Shown piece after piece: positions 34,894 to 43,678 of a stretch of 64,000 nucleotides of DNA. Origin of the DNA: JACMLD01 sp044227095 (lineage in GTDB: Bacteria; Bacteroidota; Bacteroidia; Chitinophagales; Chitinophagaceae); the NCBI GenBank assembly GCA_044227095.1, contig JBGAFV010000001.1, positions 3,286,001 through 3,350,000 of the forward strand, given 5' to 3'. The notes beneath the pieces are model-generated. The model had not been told where the DNA came from. It saw only the letters and a list, made by a program, of their open reading frames with translations, and ran no database searches. Each line of letters begins with the position of its first letter. Within the stretch, counting starts at the first letter, position 1. Position numbers and translations under genes: made by a program.

Positions 34894-36108
34894 TTAGTTC
34901 TTTAATTTGGCTGTTCTTACCTGCAATGATTGTAATGCCGGAAGTACATTGCCGGGTGTATTTAAATAAAAATATGCAGTGGCAGAAACGTCGTCTGACC
35001 TGTAAAAATTAGTCCCTCCTCCCGGAAGACCTGGGTTATCTAGTTGCACCAGGCTATCTTTTTTGTAGAGGTGTGTCAGTTTTTTAGAATCATCAATAAC
35101 AACTGGTATAAGCGGCACACCTTGTTTTTGTAATGCTATCACATTTTCTTTACTGCTGCCACCCATTTGCTGCATGGTAACCCTGCAATCTGTTTTAAAA
35201 TAAATAGGATCGGGTATATGATACCGGTAGAATGCCCATCCGCTATTGTCTTTATTTGCAGAAAGGCAACCTGCATAATCATTATAAAATAAATCCTGGC
35301 CCCATCCTGTTCCTATATAATCTTCAGATCCTGTGCCGGCAAGTGAAGGAAATGCCTTATCTCCATCAAGATACATTTTTACTTCACCTTCTCCCCACCA
35401 ATAATTTTTATAAACCGGATTGGCATTTATGCCAATGTTTACACCAAGAAAGCGGCCCTTACCTTTTACATAAGGTAAAAGTTCAAAATCTTTGGCCAGC
35501 GTTGTAGACGTATCCCTGCTCCAGTAACTATGGAAATATAGATAGTTAGCATTCCAAACAGTAATGCTTTCAAAATCTATGTCAAAATAAATATGACTTA
35601 ACCTTTGTCCGGATTCATTGGTAATTTGAATTTTAGCGCCACTTTTAAACGGCATTGGAATAATACATTGAAATGATTTGCCTTCGGGGTTTGTAAAAAA
35701 GCCATTGTGGTACACCGCGGTTTTTCCAAGGCCCATTCCAAAGAAATCGCCAAAAGGAACTGATACGGCAGGAGAATTTGCATTGTCCCAGTACATTTCA
35801 ATTTTTAAAGAACGTAACATTTGCGGAGATCGATCGCTGATAGTTACCCAAATGCGATGAATGATGCCTGCGCCACCGGTTTTCAGCAAAACTTTTGTTT
35901 CGCCAGGCATCAGTTGATCTGACGGGTGGCCTTTTGCGCCATTATTTTCCATAGCAGCTTTTCCTTTTTCGGCTGTTATGTTTTCAAAGCTGCTCCATCG
36001 TGGTGTACTGTTGTTATCAAACTCGTATAAATTTTTAGCAGGTGGCGTTTGTGCATGAAGAAGATAAAATGCAAAACTGAAAACGGAAAGCAATGTTATT
36101 TTTTTCAT
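34894..36108 (-). CDS. DUF2961 family secreted protein
   Basis: 404 residues from ATG 36108 (MKKITLLSVFSFAFYLLHAQ, signal peptide); the frame is open 40 codons further but those lack a sensible start context. The DUF2961 core is clear: RWSSFENITAEKGKAAMENNGAKGHP near the start, then GIIHRIWVTISDRSP, VPFGDFFGMGLG and LAGTGSEDYIGTGWG. Members of this family include exo-acting glycan enzymes (the difructose-anhydride/arabinofuranosidase-type group), so a carbohydrate substrate in the periplasm is plausible, but the linkage is not predictable here. Confidence 0.86.
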   Translation of the reverse strand: MKKITLLSVFSFAFYLLHAQTPPAKNLYEFDNNSTPRWSSFENITAEKGKAAMENNGAKGHPSDQLMPGETKVLLKTGGAGIIHRIWVTISDRSPQMLRSLKIEMYWDNANSPAVSVPFGDFFGMGLGKTAVYHNGFFTNPEGKSFQCIIPMPFKSGAKIQITNESGQRLSHIYFDIDFESITVWNANYLYFHSYWSRDTSTTLAKDFELLPYVKGKGRFLGVNIGINANPVYKNYWWGEGEVKMYLDGDKAFPSLAGTGSEDYIGTGWGQDLFYNDYAGCLSANKDNSGWAFYRYHIPDPIYFKTDCRVTMQQMGGSSKENVIALQKQGVPLIPVVIDDSKKLTHLYKKDSLVQLDNPGLPGGGTNFYRSDDVSATAYFYLNTPGNVLPALQSLQVRTAKLKN

Positions 36109-36237
36109 ACAATATAATTTGGATAAAAATTTATTTACTAAAAACACCATCCGATCTTTCATCATTCTTTTCTTTCTGTTTGTCTTGTACAAAGTAATTA
36201 TATTTAGTAAAGAAACTATTAAAAGCAATAATAAGGC

Positions 36238-37182
36238 ATGAAAATAATTGTTACCGATGGTTATACACTAAACCCCGGCGATATTAGCTGGAACGAAATT
36301 TCAGTTTTAGGTGATCTTGTTCTATATGATAGAACGCCGGTTGAAATGATTGCTGAGCACTGTAGCGATGCAGATATTATATTGAGCAATAAAACCCCGT
36401 TCAGTAAACAAACAATAGATGTATTACCCAAACTGAAAATGATTAGCGTTTTGGCAACGGGTTACAATGTTATTGATATAAAAGCCGCAGCTGATAAATC
36501 AATAATTGTTTGTAATGCACCCGCGTATGGTACAGCATCTGTAGCACAGCATGTGTTTGCTTTATTGCTTGAACTGGTAAACCATGTGGGATTGCATGCA
36601 GGTTCTGTTGCTGCGGGCGACTGGCAACGTAACGCCGATTGGTGCTATACCATAAAACCGATTACCGAGCTTGCTGGTAAAACAATGGGCATAATAGGGC
36701 TGGGCAATATTGGTAAGCAAGTAGCTGCCATAGCAACTGCTTTTGGTATGAAGGTGATGTATAACAGCCGTACAAAACAAGCAACTTCTATTGCAACGTA
36801 TGCTGATATTGAATCGTTGTTTAAGAACAGCGATGTGGTTTCATTGCATTGCCCGCTTACTACAGAAAATACAGGGTTTGTAAATGCAGGTTTACTTGCT
36901 GTTATGAAACCAACTGCCTTATTAATTAATACAGCACGTGGACAATTGATAAATGAACAGGATTTGGCTAATGCACTTAACAATAAAATAATTGCAGGTG
37001 CAGGGCTTGATGTATTGTCTAAAGAACCTCCAGGCGATAATCCATTATTGCATGCGGCAAATTGTATTGTTACACCTCACCAGGCATGGATAACAAAAGA
37101 AGCGAGAGAAAGGGTAATGGCTATTACTGCAACAAATATCAAAGCATTTATTGGCAATAAGCCTGTAAACAAGGTTAATTAA
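36238..37182 (+). CDS. D-2-hydroxyacid dehydrogenase
   Basis: 314 residues with the NAD-binding Rossmann motif MGIIGLGNIGKQVA (about 149-162), the Arg in NTARGQLIN near 233, a Glu in LDVLSKEPP and the His of VTPHQAW near 280, giving the Arg-Glu-His catalytic set. Closest in overall wording to glycerate/hydroxypyruvate reductases. Substrate not determinable. It diverges from the DUF2961 gene across a 129-bp gap and ends at a strong bidirectional terminator. Confidence 0.88.
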   Translation: MKIIVTDGYTLNPGDISWNEISVLGDLVLYDRTPVEMIAEHCSDADIILSNKTPFSKQTIDVLPKLKMISVLATGYNVIDIKAAADKSIIVCNAPAYGTASVAQHVFALLLELVNHVGLHAGSVAAGDWQRNADWCYTIKPITELAGKTMGIIGLGNIGKQVAAIATAFGMKVMYNSRTKQATSIATYADIESLFKNSDVVSLHCPLTTENTGFVNAGLLAVMKPTALLINTARGQLINEQDLANALNNKIIAGAGLDVLSKEPPGDNPLLHAANCIVTPHQAWITKEARERVMAITATNIKAFIGNKPVNKVN

Positions 37183-37222
37183 AAAAGGATTAAGATTTTT
37201 CGAACAATCTTAATCCTTTTTT
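37181..37222. terminator. bidirectional terminator after the dehydrogenase
   Basis: AAAAAAGGATTAAGATT pairs with AATCTTAATCCTTTTTT (17 bp) across an 8-nt loop. It overlaps the dehydrogenase stop codon and serves the convergent gene at 37234. Confidence 0.92.
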
Positions 37223-37233
37223 AAAACAATATT

Positions 37234-37509
37234 TTACTTGTTAAGTTGCTGACGAAGTTCTGTGAGCACCAGGATGGCCATAGCAATGTTCTGCCACTTA
37301 AATGTGTCTGTTGTTAACTGGCGAACACTTTCTAGCTGGTTAATTATTTTATCAATAAAAGATTTGATGGTATCCGTTGCAATATTTTTTCTTTTCAGAA
37401 GAAGAACGGTCTTTTCAATGTACTTGCCGGCTTCCTGTGCAGGAAGTGAATATAAAATGCGGATAACAAGTTTTGCACGGTACTTATCAAGTGAAATTGG
37501 CATACGCAT
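37234..37509 (-). CDS. hypothetical protein, 91 residues
   Basis: I do not recognise a family. The sequence is helical and basic (LDKYRAKLVIRILYSLPAQEAGKYIEKTVLLLKRKNIATDTIKSFIDKIINQLESV), without signal peptide or membrane helix, so a small cytoplasmic helical bundle is likely. It has its own terminator at its 3' end and sits between two plus-strand genes, which favours it being real. Confidence 0.6.
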   Translation of the reverse strand: MRMPISLDKYRAKLVIRILYSLPAQEAGKYIEKTVLLLKRKNIATDTIKSFIDKIINQLESVRQLTTDTFKWQNIAMAILVLTELRQQLNK

Positions 37510-37711
37510 GTTTTTTAGGTTATCAGGAAATATGGATAATCAAATGTAATGAATTTATTGGAAGCCTGTCGTGTGGGGATAAAATGTAAGTATTGTACAA
37601 TGCCTATATTGCTTTTTGAAAAACGTGCAAAACCAAACTTTAGTATAATATTGCAAACGGCGTTGTAACATTCACCATTATAGCGACGATATTTTCTTAT
37701 CAAATTGCCAT

Positions 37712-38650
37712 ATGAATGTCATGAAAAATTTTCGTTTATACCTGACAGTATTTTTACTATTGGTTTGTTTTACACCTTTGCATACAGTAGCACAGACCAG
37801 CAAACGTTCTTCAAAATCAATTTTGAATATAGGCACTTACAATATACGCTATGCCAATCATGGTGATTCCGTAAATGGAAATGGCTGGGGCCAAAGGCTG
37901 CCCGTGATTGCGCAGTTAACCCGGTTTTACGATTTTGATATTTTCGGTACACAGGAAGGTTTGTACCATCAGTTAGAAGGATTAAAAGATAGCCTTCCCG
38001 GTTATACTTATATTGGTGTTGGACGTGATGATGGCAAGCATGCTGGCGAGCACTCTGCTATTTTTTATAAAACAGGTGTATTTAATGTATTGGAGAGCGG
38101 CAACTTTTGGTTATCTGAAGTTACAGATAGGCCTAATAAAGGATGGGATGCAGCCCTGCCAAGAATATGTACCTGGGGAAAATTTAAAGTGATTAAAACA
38201 GGGTTGGTGTTTTACATGTTTAACCTGCACATGGATCATATTGGTGTAAAAGCAAGAGCGGAAAGCGCAAAGCTGATCCTTTCAAAAATAAAAACATTTC
38301 CTTCTCAAACACCTGTTATCCTTACAGGAGATTTTAATGTAGATCAGAACAATGAAAGTTATGCCCTCATTAATAACTCAGGTATTTTAAAAGATAGTTA
38401 CGAACTGTCGCCGGTAAAATATGCGCTAAATGGCACATTCAATAATTTTAAAGCGGATAGTAAAACTGAAAGCCGGATTGATCATATTTTTCTTAGCCAG
38501 CAATTTACAGCGAAACGCTATGGTATTCTAACGGACACCTACAGGCTAAAAGAGAGCGATGCAGACGCGGTAAAACCTGCAAGCTATACAGCAAGAACAC
38601 CGTCTGATCATTTTCCGGTAATGGCGCAGGTTGAGATTGGTAATTATTAA
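37712..38650 (+). CDS. secreted endonuclease/exonuclease/phosphatase family protein
   Basis: 312 residues with a signal peptide (LYLTVFLLLVCFTPLHTVAQ). The EEP fold is shown by LNIGTYNIRYAN near the start, DIFGTQEGLYHQ with the metal-binding Glu, FYMFNLHMDHIGVKARAESA, VILTGDFNVDQNN and the C-terminal SRIDHIF ... PSDHFPVMAQV, together the catalytic Asn/Glu/His/Asp set. Family members hydrolyse phosphodiesters or phosphomonoesters (nucleases, phosphatases, sphingomyelinases); export suggests an environmental phosphate ester. Confidence 0.9.
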   Translation: MNVMKNFRLYLTVFLLLVCFTPLHTVAQTSKRSSKSILNIGTYNIRYANHGDSVNGNGWGQRLPVIAQLTRFYDFDIFGTQEGLYHQLEGLKDSLPGYTYIGVGRDDGKHAGEHSAIFYKTGVFNVLESGNFWLSEVTDRPNKGWDAALPRICTWGKFKVIKTGLVFYMFNLHMDHIGVKARAESAKLILSKIKTFPSQTPVILTGDFNVDQNNESYALINNSGILKDSYELSPVKYALNGTFNNFKADSKTESRIDHIFLSQQFTAKRYGILTDTYRLKESDADAVKPASYTARTPSDHFPVMAQVEIGNY

Positions 38651-38755
38651 TTAGTAATTGGTATTAAGGTCGGCGTCGTTGAGTAAAAAGATAAATCACA
38701 AAATCTCGCAATCACGAAATTCTGAAATCCCGCCATCTCAAAATCCTCCTAATTC
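38643..38755. repeat. quasi-repeat island
   Basis: First TAATTATTAATTAGTAATTGG, then AAATCTCGCAATC, GAAATTCTGAAATCCCGCC and CTCAAAATCC words. The second vocabulary is shared with 47575-47630, where CTCAATCTCAAAATCCC occurs. Confidence 0.7.
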
Positions 38756-40263
38756 GGTCTTGTATGGGTTTTATTTTTTGCGGCATTTAGAAACTCCGCC
38801 ATCGTTTGTACAATAGCAGGATATTTTTCTGCAAGGTTGTTTCGTTCCCTCGGGTCTTTACTTATATCATACAATTGTGGTGTTGAGGCATTGCCTAATT
38901 CGATGCTGGTATTTTTTTCGTAAGCAGAGCCGTTGCCGGGCTCAATATATTTCCAGTTATCTTTTACTAATGCCAGCGAGCCTGCATGTTCTATCACATA
39001 ACTCCTGTTTTTAGAAGAGCGGCCAAGCATTACATCTAGCATATCAAAGCTATCGGGTGCATCATCATTTGCCAGTGGCTCATTAACCAATGCTGCAAGT
39101 GAAGCATACATATCTGCCTGGCTAAACAAGGCAGCAGATGTTTTACCAGCGTTTACCTTGCCCGGCCATTGTACAATAAATGGTACTCTGGTGCCCGCTT
39201 CAAAATTGCTGTATTTGCCGCCCCTGTATATGCCTGCAGGCGTATGGCCATTTAATTTTGCAACAGCACTGTCTTTATAACCATCATCTACAACCGGTCC
39301 GTTATCGCTACTGAAAATAATGATTGTATTATTTGTAAGATTAAGGCTGTCCAACGTTTTGGTAATCCTGCCAACGCAATCATTCAGTTGAAGGATAACA
39401 TCTCCCCGCGATGCTAAACCGCTTTTACCTGCAAACCTTGCATTGGGTGCACGCGGCACATGTATGTCATGCGTAGCAAAATAAATAAAGAAAGGGTGGG
39501 CTTTGTTTTCATTAATAAACTGAATGGCTTTGCCGGTAAGCACGTCTGCAATGTCTTCATCTTTCCATAATGCAGATTTTCCACCGCTCATATAACCAAT
39601 GCGGCTGATGCCATTTACAATAGCCTGATCATGACCGTGAGAAGGATGCAATGCCAGAAGTTCAGGATGTTCTTTTCCGGTCGGTTCATTTTCTATGGCC
39701 TTATCATAGTTGACTAGTATGGGATCGCTAGTGTCAAGATTTACTACGCGGTGGTTTTCTACAAATACACATGGAACCCTGTCGCCAGTTGCAGGTATAA
39801 TATACGAATAATTAAAACCAAGCTCTTGCGGCCCTGGTTTTATTTCATGATTCCAATCCGGGCCGCCGGCAGCACCGAGGCCAAGGTGCCATTTGCCGAT
39901 AGCCGCAGTACTATAACCCGCTTTTTGCAACATGCCGGGTAGGGTAGTTTTATCAACAGGTATAATTAATGATGCATTGCCTGGTGCAATGCCTGTGCCT
40001 TTTTGCCGCCATGCATACTGCCCTGTAAGTAAAGTATAACGTGAAGGTGTACACGTAGCCGAGCTGGCATGTGCATTGGTAAAACGAATGCCTTTTTTTG
40101 CAAGCGCATCTATATTGGGTGTTTTTATTTTTGTAGCGCCATAGCAACTGAGATCGCCATAACCGAGATCGTCTGTATAAATTAAAACAATATTCGGCTT
40201 TTGTTGTGCAGCAATGTATAAAACAGAAAAAAATGCCAATAGAAGAAAAAGTATTTTTTTCAT
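38749..40263 (-). CDS. secreted arylsulfatase, CTPSR type
   Basis: 504 residues from ATG 40263 (MKKILFLLLAFFSVLYIAAQQ, signal peptide; a longer frame reaches 40308). Sulfatase metal motif LIYTDDLGYGDLSC near 28-40, catalytic signature SATCTPSRYTLLTGQ with Cys71 and Arg75, then SSDNGPV. Closest in style to the S1-type sulfatases acting on glycans or aryl sulfates. Unlike the two sulfatases at 13430-17737, its motif is the classical C-x-P-S-R. It stands alone between an EEP-family enzyme (convergent) and a small membrane protein. Confidence 0.9.
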   Translation of the reverse strand: MKKILFLLLAFFSVLYIAAQQKPNIVLIYTDDLGYGDLSCYGATKIKTPNIDALAKKGIRFTNAHASSATCTPSRYTLLTGQYAWRQKGTGIAPGNASLIIPVDKTTLPGMLQKAGYSTAAIGKWHLGLGAAGGPDWNHEIKPGPQELGFNYSYIIPATGDRVPCVFVENHRVVNLDTSDPILVNYDKAIENEPTGKEHPELLALHPSHGHDQAIVNGISRIGYMSGGKSALWKDEDIADVLTGKAIQFINENKAHPFFIYFATHDIHVPRAPNARFAGKSGLASRGDVILQLNDCVGRITKTLDSLNLTNNTIIIFSSDNGPVVDDGYKDSAVAKLNGHTPAGIYRGGKYSNFEAGTRVPFIVQWPGKVNAGKTSAALFSQADMYASLAALVNEPLANDDAPDSFDMLDVMLGRSSKNRSYVIEHAGSLALVKDNWKYIEPGNGSAYEKNTSIELGNASTPQLYDISKDPRERNNLAEKYPAIVQTMAEFLNAAKNKTHTRPN

Positions 40264-40336
40264 ATTGATTTTTGAGATTTTGATTGCAGGAGCGTTTTCC
40301 TGTATCAAATATACACGAAGGATGTGCCAAATAAAA

Positions 40337-40360
40337 AAACAACAGTCGTCACTGTTGTTT
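40337..40360. other. short perfect inverted repeat
   Basis: AAACAACAG and CTGTTGTTT flank TCGTCA, with an A-run before it. On the minus strand it could act as a weak terminator for the gene at 40456-40719, whose stop is about 95 bp away. Confidence 0.5.
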
Positions 40361-40455
40361 CAATTTGGTTTTTACCAGGATGGTGTTTTGGGCAGGATTA
40401 AAGCAAGGAAGGTTTAATGGTAAACTGGAATGATATAATATTATTGACTCTGGCT

Positions 40456-40719
40456 TTACCGCATATGCGTGAATATTGATAGTGTGAAAAGACAAGCCAC
40501 AGAATGAATAAAGGTTGATGGCAGATTATCTTTGCCAATCTTTATTGTTATGAAAATGTTTCTAAACAATAATGGTACTGCTGAAATTGCCAGGAGCATG
40601 AATGCAAAAATTCCTACACCAGGTGTACACGGGCCAGAAGGAGATGATTCGTTTAAAAGTAGCGCAATTGCCAGCTCGGCAAGATAGTATACAATGGTAG
40701 GTATAGTTCTTTTAAGCAT
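40456..40719 (-). CDS. hypothetical small membrane protein
   Basis: 87 residues with two to three hydrophobic stretches (TIVYYLAELAIALLL; GIFAFMLLAISAVPLLF; FIHSVACLFTLSIF). I recognise no family. Coding is supported by an in-frame ATG and the surrounding lack of competing frames, but its shortness leaves doubt. Confidence 0.5.
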   Translation of the reverse strand: MLKRTIPTIVYYLAELAIALLLNESSPSGPCTPGVGIFAFMLLAISAVPLLFRNIFITIKIGKDNLPSTFIHSVACLFTLSIFTHMR

Positions 40720-40911
40720 ACAGGTGGTTTTAAAATATTAGCAGGCCATTACGATAATAAAAATGCCTTGCTGATTTGTATAGCCCTAAGTAATCCTTTT
40801 ATTTCTTAGAAGTATGTTAAGTCAGTTGATTTTAACAATTATTAAATAAATTGCACACTAACCTTATTTGTTCCTAAATTTTATCAACCCAAATAACCTT
40901 CCGGATAGTAT

Positions 40912-43074
40912 ATGCCGACTGCTACCAACAATGAAAATAAGGTTAAGCCCCCTTTTGTAATAATATTGATTGGGGTGCTTTTAATAACTGCTGTCTATCT
41001 TATCTATAAAAATTTTTCTGAAAAAAATAATCTTGGGGTTACGGTTGCTAATGTTGACTGGCCTGAATACAATGGAAGCGGCAACAGGGATCATTATTCA
41101 GCATTGGAACAAATCACTAAGGAAAATATTAATCGTTTAAAAATTGCCTGGGTGTATTCATCCGGTGGAGCCGATACTGTTGGTAACCGAAGTCAAATGC
41201 AATGCAATCCTGTTATTGTTGATGGGATACTCTATGGCGTTAGTGCGGCTATACAGGTGTTTGCTGTAGATGCAGGTACAGGAAAAGAATTATGGAAAAC
41301 CAACATCATTGATAATGCAGGTACGCTGAGCAGGGGTATTACCTATTATGCAGACAGCAGCACCAGGCGTGTTTTTTTTGGTGCAGGTAAATTTTTGTAC
41401 TGCTTTGATGCCACTACCGGAAAACCTGTTATCAGTTTTGGAAATATTGGAAGAATTAACCTGCAACAGGGATTAGAACGGCCGGGTGCGGATAATTATG
41501 TTGTCTCCAATACGCCTAATACTATTTTTAAGGATTTAATTATTACAGGAGTAAGGGTATCAGAATCTGAAACTGCATTGTTGGGTGATGTAAGGGCATA
41601 TAATGTACATACCGGTGCATTGGTATGGACGTTTAAAACCATTCCCGAAAAAGAAGATACAGGATACAATACATGGCCTGCAGATCCGCGTATGCATATA
41701 GGTGGCGCCAATGCATGGGCCGGAATGGCGATAGATAGGCAACGCGGTATTGTATACATACCAACAGGTTCTGCTGCTTTTGATTTTTATGGCGGTAACC
41801 GTAGTGGCGATAATCTTTTTGCAAATTGCCTTCTTGCATTGGATGCAGCTACAGGAAAACGTTTATGGCATTACCAGCTTGTACATCATGATATATGGGA
41901 CAGGGATCCACCGGCACCGCCCAACCTTGTAACGGTTACGGTTAATGGAAAAAAAATAGATGCCGTAGCACAAATAACAAAGCAGGGTTATGTTTTTCTT
42001 TTTGACCGTGTAAGCGGTGAACCCGTTTTTCCAATAGAAGAAAGAGCATTTCCGCAAAATGCTATTGCAGGAGAGCATCCTTCAAAAACACAACCGGTCC
42101 CTGTAAAGCCACTTCCATTTACGCGGCAAAGTTTTACCGAAAATGATATCAATTATTTTGCAGCAAATAAAGATTCATTAAAGCAGGTATTGAAGAATGC
42201 CCAAACAGGCAGCGCTTATATACCTGTAACAGAAAAAATGACCATCTTTTTTCCGGGAACAGACGGTGGTGCACAATGGGGTGGCGCAGCAGCAGATACA
42301 GAAGGTATTTTGTACGTACCGGCAAAAGAGATACCCTGTTTTACATCTTTGGTAAGTTCTGCTGCTGGTGATGAAGGTTCTGTAGCAGGTTTGTATAATG
42401 GTTATTGTGCATCCTGTCACGGAAAAGATCTTAGTGGCAATCACGATGGTTCTATTCCTTCTTTGCTGAATGTTTCATCTAAGTTGAATGAAGGCGCAGT
42501 GTTAAAAATACTGGAGAAAGGAAAGGGCATGATGCCATCATTTTCTCATGTATCTATAGAGGAGCGTAAAACTATTGTTGATTTTTTATTTCATAACAAA
42601 ACTGATGATGCGAAAATTGCAGCAACAGATAAAAAAGATAAACTTCCCTATAAGCATACTGGCTATAACCGCTGGTATGATAGTAATGGTTATCCTGTAA
42701 ATACGCCACCATGGGGTACGCTTACGGCTATTGATTTAAATACCGGCGAACGCAAATGGCAGGTGCCTTTGGGAGAATACAAAGCATTAATGGATAAAGG
42801 CATGCCAGCTACCGGTACCGATAATTATGGCGGTCCGCTGGTAACTGCGAGCGGTATAATTTTTATAGCAGCGTCTAAAGATGAAAAGTTCAGGGCTTTT
42901 GATAAAGAGAATGGCAAAACAATATGGCAGGCGCCATTGCCAGCTGCAGGTTATGCTTCTGCCAGTACGTATTCTGTAAATGGAAAACAGTATGTTGTTA
43001 TTGCGTGTGGCGGAGGAAAGTTAAACACCAAATCGGGTGATAAGTATGTGGCGTTTGCATTGGACGAGAAGTAA
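40912..43074 (+). CDS. PQQ-dependent dehydrogenase with inserted cytochrome c domain
   Basis: 720 residues. One N-terminal membrane helix (PFVIILIGVLLITAVYLIY, about 14-32), then an eight-bladed PQQ propeller: WPEYNGSGNRDHYSALEQI opens it, LVHHDIWDRDPPAPPNLV matches the membrane glucose dehydrogenase type, and DGGAQWGGAA lies near the cofactor. A c-type haem site CASCHG (Cys499, Cys502, His503) with Met ligand candidates at MMPSF (540-541) is inserted before the last blades (GTLTAIDLNTGERKWQVPLG). It should oxidise an alcohol or aldose outside the cytoplasmic membrane and pass electrons to its own haem. No PQQ synthesis gene is in the window. Confidence 0.88.
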   Translation: MPTATNNENKVKPPFVIILIGVLLITAVYLIYKNFSEKNNLGVTVANVDWPEYNGSGNRDHYSALEQITKENINRLKIAWVYSSGGADTVGNRSQMQCNPVIVDGILYGVSAAIQVFAVDAGTGKELWKTNIIDNAGTLSRGITYYADSSTRRVFFGAGKFLYCFDATTGKPVISFGNIGRINLQQGLERPGADNYVVSNTPNTIFKDLIITGVRVSESETALLGDVRAYNVHTGALVWTFKTIPEKEDTGYNTWPADPRMHIGGANAWAGMAIDRQRGIVYIPTGSAAFDFYGGNRSGDNLFANCLLALDAATGKRLWHYQLVHHDIWDRDPPAPPNLVTVTVNGKKIDAVAQITKQGYVFLFDRVSGEPVFPIEERAFPQNAIAGEHPSKTQPVPVKPLPFTRQSFTENDINYFAANKDSLKQVLKNAQTGSAYIPVTEKMTIFFPGTDGGAQWGGAAADTEGILYVPAKEIPCFTSLVSSAAGDEGSVAGLYNGYCASCHGKDLSGNHDGSIPSLLNVSSKLNEGAVLKILEKGKGMMPSFSHVSIEERKTIVDFLFHNKTDDAKIAATDKKDKLPYKHTGYNRWYDSNGYPVNTPPWGTLTAIDLNTGERKWQVPLGEYKALMDKGMPATGTDNYGGPLVTASGIIFIAASKDEKFRAFDKENGKTIWQAPLPAAGYASASTYSVNGKQYVVIACGGGKLNTKSGDKYVAFALDEK

Positions 43075-43396
43075 TCTGTCTGAACCAGGATTTTTAGGAT
43101 TTATGCGATTGTGAGGATTTGATGGTGAGGAGTTCCTGCAACAACATAACTAACTTAAACATGGCGAGGTTGAATTTAAATAGCAAATAAATAATCAGCC
43201 CCCTATAGGGTTGTAAAATACTTAGCTGCAATAACCACGGGTTTCTATCCGTAGTTATTGTAAGTCTATCCCTTCGGGATAATAATGTTGCAGAGATCTT
43301 GTAATTGGGAATATGGTTTATGTATAAGAGACCTTTCACGATAAATGATGCTATTTCCGTAATGAGTGAGAAACAGAGTACAGGTAGTATGGAAGC

Positions 43397-43477
43397 AGTC
43401 CTGAAAGGACTAAATCATACTAACCAATGGTGAAACCCGTGGTGGAAACAACAACCTGGCTCCACCCTGAAGGGGTT
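43397..43477 (+). repeat. paired-hairpin element, copy 3 (A-B-third)
   Basis: A at 43397-43411 (AGTCCT-GAA-AGGACT), an imperfect B at 43424-43443 (CCAATGGT-GAA-ACCCGTGG), and a third hairpin at 43463-43477 (CACCCT-GAA-GGGGTTG) followed by AATAA. The order A-B-third-box is the same as at 1783-1966. Confidence 0.8.
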
Positions 43478-43504
43478 GAATAAATAGTTCAATAAAGATG
43501 TTCA

Positions 43505-43555
43505 GTACAAATGTGCGACGCAAGAATGCATAATAGCAATACTACTGCTGGCTAC
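43505..43555 (+). repeat. 50-bp dispersed box element, copy d
   Basis: GTACAAATGTGCGACGCAAG then ATGCATAATAGCAATACTAC and TGCTGGCTAC. It is the best match to the minus-strand copy at 59883-59933 across the 3' half, although the 20-bp box belongs to the GCGACGC variant. Confidence 0.78.
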
Positions 43556-43678
43556 CTTATAAAAAACAATATCAATAAACAATAATTCTTTTATAAATTA
43601 GACAATAAATAATTAATTTTTCCCGCTGGTTTGCGGCATTGCAATCAGTAAAATTTTCACCAGATATACAAAGCAATT

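Larger units (their letters stand above)
43075..43678. other. 604-bp repeat-rich intergenic region
   Basis: Holds no gene. Contents in order: a (C/T)CCCCTATAGGG hairpin (43197-43213), an imperfect B-like ACGGGTTTCTATCCGT (43238-43253), TATCCC-TTC-GGGATA (43267-43281), then the composite paired-hairpin element plus box element (43397-43555), and AT-rich DNA before the dehydratase start. Confidence 0.75.
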
